Shown: positions 5,942-8,088 of the stretch, piece after piece
How positions within the stretch are numbered: position 1 is the first letter of the stretch
Layout of the letters: each line of letters opens with the position of its first letter
Assembly: GCA_030634125.1 (NCBI GenBank)
Contig: DAOWBJ010000062.1
Coordinates: 1 to 8,088, forward strand
Length of the DNA: 8,088 bases
Direction of reading: 5' to 3'
Origin: Victivallales bacterium
Lineage (GTDB): Bacteria > Verrucomicrobiota > Lentisphaeria > Victivallales > Victivallaceae
Position numbers and translations under genes: made by a program
The notes under the pieces: generated by a model
Told to the model about the DNA's origin: nothing
Databases searched by the model: none
The model's input: only the letters and a program-made list of their open reading frames with translations

Positions 5942-6070
5942 CTTTAATTTTTTCAGATTTATCGGGCAACAAACTTAGTAAAGTATCTATCCAATTTTCT
6001 TCGTTCGGGTTTTCAGTTTCCATTATTTAGAGAAATCAGGTAATTTAATAGTATTGGAATTTGTTATTTT

Positions 6071-6131
6071 GACGGGATAAACAGGATAATACAGGATAAA
6101 ATAAAAATCTTGTTAATCAAAATCCTCTGAC
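6071..6131. repeat. ACAGGATAA-type iteron palindrome, copy 1
   Basis: Three successive 10-bp units GACGGGATAA, ACAGGATAAT, ACAGGATAAA (6071-6100), followed by an imperfect reverse-complement arm ending in AATCCTCTGAC (6121-6131). It is part of the 5842-6719 stretch, which otherwise shows no convincing gene. Similar GACAGGAT palindromes are common intergenic repeats in several bacterial groups; function unknown. Confidence 0.6.
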
Positions 6132-6198
6132 AAAGCTTAATTTACGTTTTGTTTCAAAGTTCTTTTTCAAAAAATTTCATTTTGAAAAGTGGCTTAAA

Positions 6199-6228
6199 GT
6201 AGTGCCGTGAGCAGCCTGCTCCGGCACT
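6199..6228 (+). repeat. REP-like palindrome, left member of pair 2
   Basis: GTAG head (6199-6202) overlapping a strong hairpin: AGTGCCG (6201-6207) pairs with CGGCACT (6222-6228), one unpaired T, then GAGCA pairs with TGCTC around GCC. This is the best preserved of the four REP-like elements in the window. Confidence 0.8.
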
Positions 6229-6273
6229 GTACGATAAATCGGGCTATAATCTTTAGTGCTGGCAAAGATATTT

Positions 6274-6302
6274 GTCGCGGTGCAAGCTGCACTCTCGACT
6301 AC
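6274..6302 (-). repeat. REP-like palindrome, right member of pair 2
   Basis: On the minus strand GTAG leads into a hairpin with GTCG against CGAC and GTGCA against TGCAC around GCT. The sequence is close to the element at 1584-1612 and to the reverse complement of 1511-1537, which shows one repeat family with compensating stem differences. Confidence 0.77.
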
Positions 6303-6332
6303 TAAAACAAATCTATGCCGCAATGATTTTTC

Positions 6333-6381
6333 TGATTTACTGGATAATAAAAAAATATCATGTTTATCCTGTTATCCTGTC
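6333..6381. repeat. ACAGGATAA-type iteron palindrome, copy 2 (inverted)
   Basis: Left arm TGATTTACTGGATAATAA, right arm ending TTTATCCTGTTATCCTGTC. Its reverse complement starts GACAGGATAACAGGATAA, matching copy 1 at 6071 (GACGGGATAAACAGGATAA). The two copies flank the REP pair at 6199-6302 in opposite orientation. Confidence 0.55.
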
Positions 6382-6432
6382 TAAAAACATTTCTTCGCCT
6401 TGCCTCCCCCCTCATTACCGCTTTGCTTCACT

Positions 6433-6492
6433 GTCAACATTCGTTGACCTCTGCGGCTAAAGCTTTTTGCAAGCAAAGTCTGACTACAGACT
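6433..6492. other. Two short perfect hairpins in the intergenic region
   Basis: GTCAAC / GTTGAC with loop ATTC (6433-6448) and AGTCTG / CAGACT with loop ACTA (6477-6492). Neither has a following T-run. They may be decayed repeats or chance. Confidence 0.35.
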
Positions 6493-6505
6493 ACTGATTT
6501 CTTCC

Positions 6506-6570
6506 TTTAAACGTTAATCTCTTCGGTTTCCATAGAAACTCGAACGCTCGCATCTTTTTAAAAAATTGCT
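6506..6570 (-). pseudogene. Relic of a second purB 3' end
   Basis: Positions 6506-6531 match the true purB end at 6719-6744 in 24 of 26 bases, including the stop codon. Read on the minus strand the relic encodes KDASVRVSMETEEINV then stop, against KHASELNAETEDINV then stop in purB. The two base differences in the well-conserved part are one silent and one Asp/Glu change, which fits a once-coding copy. Upstream of the Lys the relic has an in-frame stop (TAA), and similarity fades by about 6570. It is a decayed duplicate tail, or the product of an insertion between two copies of the gene end. Confidence 0.6.
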
Positions 6571-6601
6571 CTGCTCTTTTTCAAAAAGCCTTGCTTATCG
6601 A

Positions 6602-6674
6602 GGCGGAATTGTTCAACTTGCGCGGCAAACCGCTTAAGTTTCGCCCGTTGGAGACGGGCGACAAGCGTTCCGCC
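6602..6674. other. GC-rich structured segment downstream of purB
   Basis: Nested inverted repeats: GGCGGAA (6602-6608) with TTCCGCC (6668-6674), CGCTT (6631-6635) with AAGCG (6663-6667), and TCGCCCGT (6641-6648) with ACGGGCGA (6654-6661) around TGGAG. G+C is 44 of 60 in 6641-6700, against an AT-rich intergenic background. It could be a structured RNA, a mobile repeat, or the 3' end of the purB transcript. No conserved RNA family is recognisable to me. Confidence 0.5.
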
Positions 6675-6685
6675 GCTTGACCGCG

Positions 6686-6721
6686 TCCGGCGACACCCCG
6701 GAGCGATTGTTTTTCTTTTTT
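6686..6721 (+). terminator. Weak terminator-like hairpin with T-run (plus strand)
   Basis: TCCGG (6686-6690) pairs with CCGGA (6698-6702), and after 7 bases comes a T-rich run (6710-6721). The polarity would stop plus-strand transcription running into purB from the accessory side. The stem is short and the gap to the T-run is long, so this is tentative. Confidence 0.25.
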
Positions 6722-8088
6722 AAACATTAATATCTTCGGTTTCCGCGTTCAGTTCGGAAGCGTGTTTTTTCAATAATGGATAGATTTGATTTTCGAGGAA
6801 GTCTGTTACCTGCTCCGGCGCGCGCCCGACAAACTCTACGGGATTCACCAAATCATCAATCTGACCGGCTATCTTCGCGAAATGCGAATCGGCTTTTAAA
6901 CGTTCAAGTAAATCATTATCGCCGCCTTCTTCTTTGATCCTGCGTGCGGCGTCCATGGAATGTTCGCGGATAGCTTCGTGCAGTTCCTGACGGTCGCCCC
7001 CCGCTTTGACCGCCGCCATCATAATGTTTTCAGTCGCCATGAAAGGCAGTTCAGCGGCGACGCGGCGCGCGATTACATTCGGCCAGACTTGCAACCCGGT
7101 ATTTATGTTGATGAGCAATGACAGGATTACATCCGTACCCAAAAACGCTTCAGGCAGAACTATGCGGCGGTTGGCGGAATCGTCTAAAGTTCGCTCAAAC
7201 CACTGCGTCGCATGAGTATTGGCGGCGTTGGCCGGCAAACTCATGACGTAACGCGCTAAAGAACAAACCCGTTCGCTGCGCATCGGATTGCGCTTGTAAG
7301 CCATCGCGCTTGAACCAATTTGACTCTTGCCGAAAGGTTCTTCTATTTCACGCAAATTAGCCAGTAAACGAATGTCATTGGTCATTTTGTAAGCACTTTG
7401 AGCGATACTTGACAGAACGCTTAAGATATTGAAATCTATTTTGCGCGTGTAAGTCTGACCGCTGACCGCGATAATGTTTTCAAATCCCATTTTTTCGGCG
7501 ACAGATTTTTCAAGAGTTTTAACCTTTTCAGAGTCATTATTAAATAAAGACATGAAGCTCGCTTGAGTACCGGTCGTGCCTTTCACGCTGCGGAAAGGCA
7601 GTTTTTCTATTTCAATTTGGAGGTGCTCAAAATCAAAAAGCAGATCCTGCATGTAAAGCGTAAAACGTTTGCCCAGAGTAGTCAGCTGAGCGGGCTGGTA
7701 ATGCGTAAAACCCAAAACCGGCATATCTTTGTATTGGTCAACGAATTCCGCCATGGTCTTGATTAGCTGAAGTAACTTCGCGCTGATAATTTTCATTCCG
7801 TCACGAAGCTGGATGAGCTCTGTGTTGTCAGTAACAAAACAGCTCGTCGCGCCAAGGTGAATGATTCCCATCGCGTCTGGGCATTGAGTGCCGAAAACGT
7901 GAATATGACTCATCACATCATGGCGAAGTTCTTTTTCTTTAACCGCAACCGCGTCGAAATCAATATCATCAAGATGCGCTGCCATTTGCTGAATTTGTTT
8001 ATCAGAAATATTCAGACCGAGTTCTTTTTCGCATTGCGCCAAGGCCAGCCATAATCTGCGCCAGGTAGCGTGTTTTTTTTGTGTAGAC
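6720..8088 (-). CDS. purB: Adenylosuccinate lyase, eukaryote-like type (5' end off the window)
   Basis: Purine biosynthesis enzyme of the fumarase/aspartase superfamily. It cleaves SAICAR to AICAR and adenylosuccinate to AMP, releasing fumarate, as a cytoplasmic homotetramer. The visible part is about 455 residues and the frame stays open to the right edge, reading TWRRLWLALAQCEKELGL, the family's N-terminal region. The TTG near 8042 that an ORF finder would take as start is therefore an internal Leu codon. Key motifs: HLGATSCFVTDN (about 7825-7860), GFTHYQPAQLTTLGKR with the catalytic-type His (about 7671-7718), GTTGTQASF, and the signature GSSAMAYKRNPMRSE (about 7275-7319), where the usual Pro after AM is Ala. 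TQWFERTLDDSANRR, LPFMATENI and EGGDNDLLER closely resemble human ADSL. Only about 40-50 N-terminal residues are missing. Line 7201-7260 has 34 G+C in 60, much richer than the accessory genes. The stop is TAA at 6722-6720. Confidence 0.95.
   Translation of the reverse strand, partial: STQKKHATWRRLWLALAQCEKELGLNISDKQIQQMAAHLDDIDFDAVAVKEKELRHDVMSHIHVFGTQCPDAMGIIHLGATSCFVTDNTELIQLRDGMKIISAKLLQLIKTMAEFVDQYKDMPVLGFTHYQPAQLTTLGKRFTLYMQDLLFDFEHLQIEIEKLPFRSVKGTTGTQASFMSLFNNDSEKVKTLEKSVAEKMGFENIIAVSGQTYTRKIDFNILSVLSSIAQSAYKMTNDIRLLANLREIEEPFGKSQIGSSAMAYKRNPMRSERVCSLARYVMSLPANAANTHATQWFERTLDDSANRRIVLPEAFLGTDVILSLLININTGLQVWPNVIARRVAAELPFMATENIMMAAVKAGGDRQELHEAIREHSMDAARRIKEEGGDNDLLERLKADSHFAKIAGQIDDLVNPVEFVGRAPEQVTDFLENQIYPLLKKHASELNAETEDINV

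Noticed and set aside
5910..6023. Minus-strand 37-residue frame starting METENPNEENWIDTLLSLLPD
   Set aside because: The peptide looks protein-like and could be the stub of a lost gene, but it has no ribosome site, overlaps the right arm of the 5880-5941 inverted repeat, and I recognise no family. Too weak to list as a gene.
6272..6460. 62-codon plus-strand open frame in the right intergenic region
   Set aside because: It covers a REP element and the inverted iteron palindrome; its sequence is explained by the repeats.
7006..8054. Plus-strand frames of 65-69 codons opposite purB
   Set aside because: Antisense shadows of a strongly conserved enzyme gene.
1..8088. CRISPR arrays, tRNA or rRNA genes, IS transposases
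   Set aside because: I looked for regularly spaced repeats, cloverleaf or rRNA signatures and DDE or HUH transposase motifs on both strands and saw none.

Overview
The window looks like a bacterial chromosome segment in which an AT-rich accessory block (about 1620-6060) sits between two ordinary metabolic loci, both on the minus strand. On the left are the beginning of an ActP-like cation/acetate symporter (its 3' end lies off the window) and the small DUF485 membrane protein gene that precedes it. On the right is purB, adenylosuccinate lyase, whose 5' end runs off the window. The organism cannot be named from this sequence. The eukaryote-like (human ADSL-like) adenylosuccinate lyase, the DUF485-symporter pair and the abundant small palindromic intergenic repeats would fit a PVC-group bacterium such as a Lentisphaerota or Kiritimatiellota member, but that is a guess.

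The accessory block reads on the plus strand. It starts with a short tyrosine recombinase (best start 1928) that has the full catalytic set R, K, HxxR, H, Y but no complete N-terminal core-binding domain, which is the architecture of FimB/FimE-type DNA invertases. Two perfect 27-bp inverted copies of a recombination-site-like palindrome (10-11 bp arms, 6-bp asymmetric spacer) lie at 1722-1748 and 1944-1970. They bracket the promoter region and the first codons of the recombinase itself. By hand, inverting the enclosed ~195 bp keeps the recombinase in frame with a different N-terminus, and the centre of the segment holds near-symmetric promoter-like hexamers facing both ways.

Downstream is a tight run of three genes for exported proteins: a 721-residue TPR lipoprotein, a 55-residue lipoprotein, and a 223-residue secreted protein with a minimal phospholipase A2 core (CGxGN calcium loop, CxxHD, later ADKKL) followed by a strongly basic tail of about three 30-residue repeats. 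This is the most novel-looking content: a PLA2-like exported protein with two lipoprotein partners, next to a recombinase with its own candidate recombination sites. A toxin/immunity or surface-modification role, and control of the operon by inversion, are hypotheses only.

The intergenic regions are rich in small repeats. Two REP-type pairs, each a plus-facing and a minus-facing GTAG-type hairpin with nearly identical internal spacing (105 and 104 bp overall), lie at 1508-1612 and 6199-6302 and bracket the accessory block. The 880-bp stretch 5842-6719 contains no convincing gene. It holds a 12-bp inverted repeat after the operon, two ACAGGATAA-type iteron palindromes, one REP pair, a degenerate second copy of the purB 3' end (6506 to about 6570), and a GC-rich structured segment (about 6600-6705) just downstream of purB.
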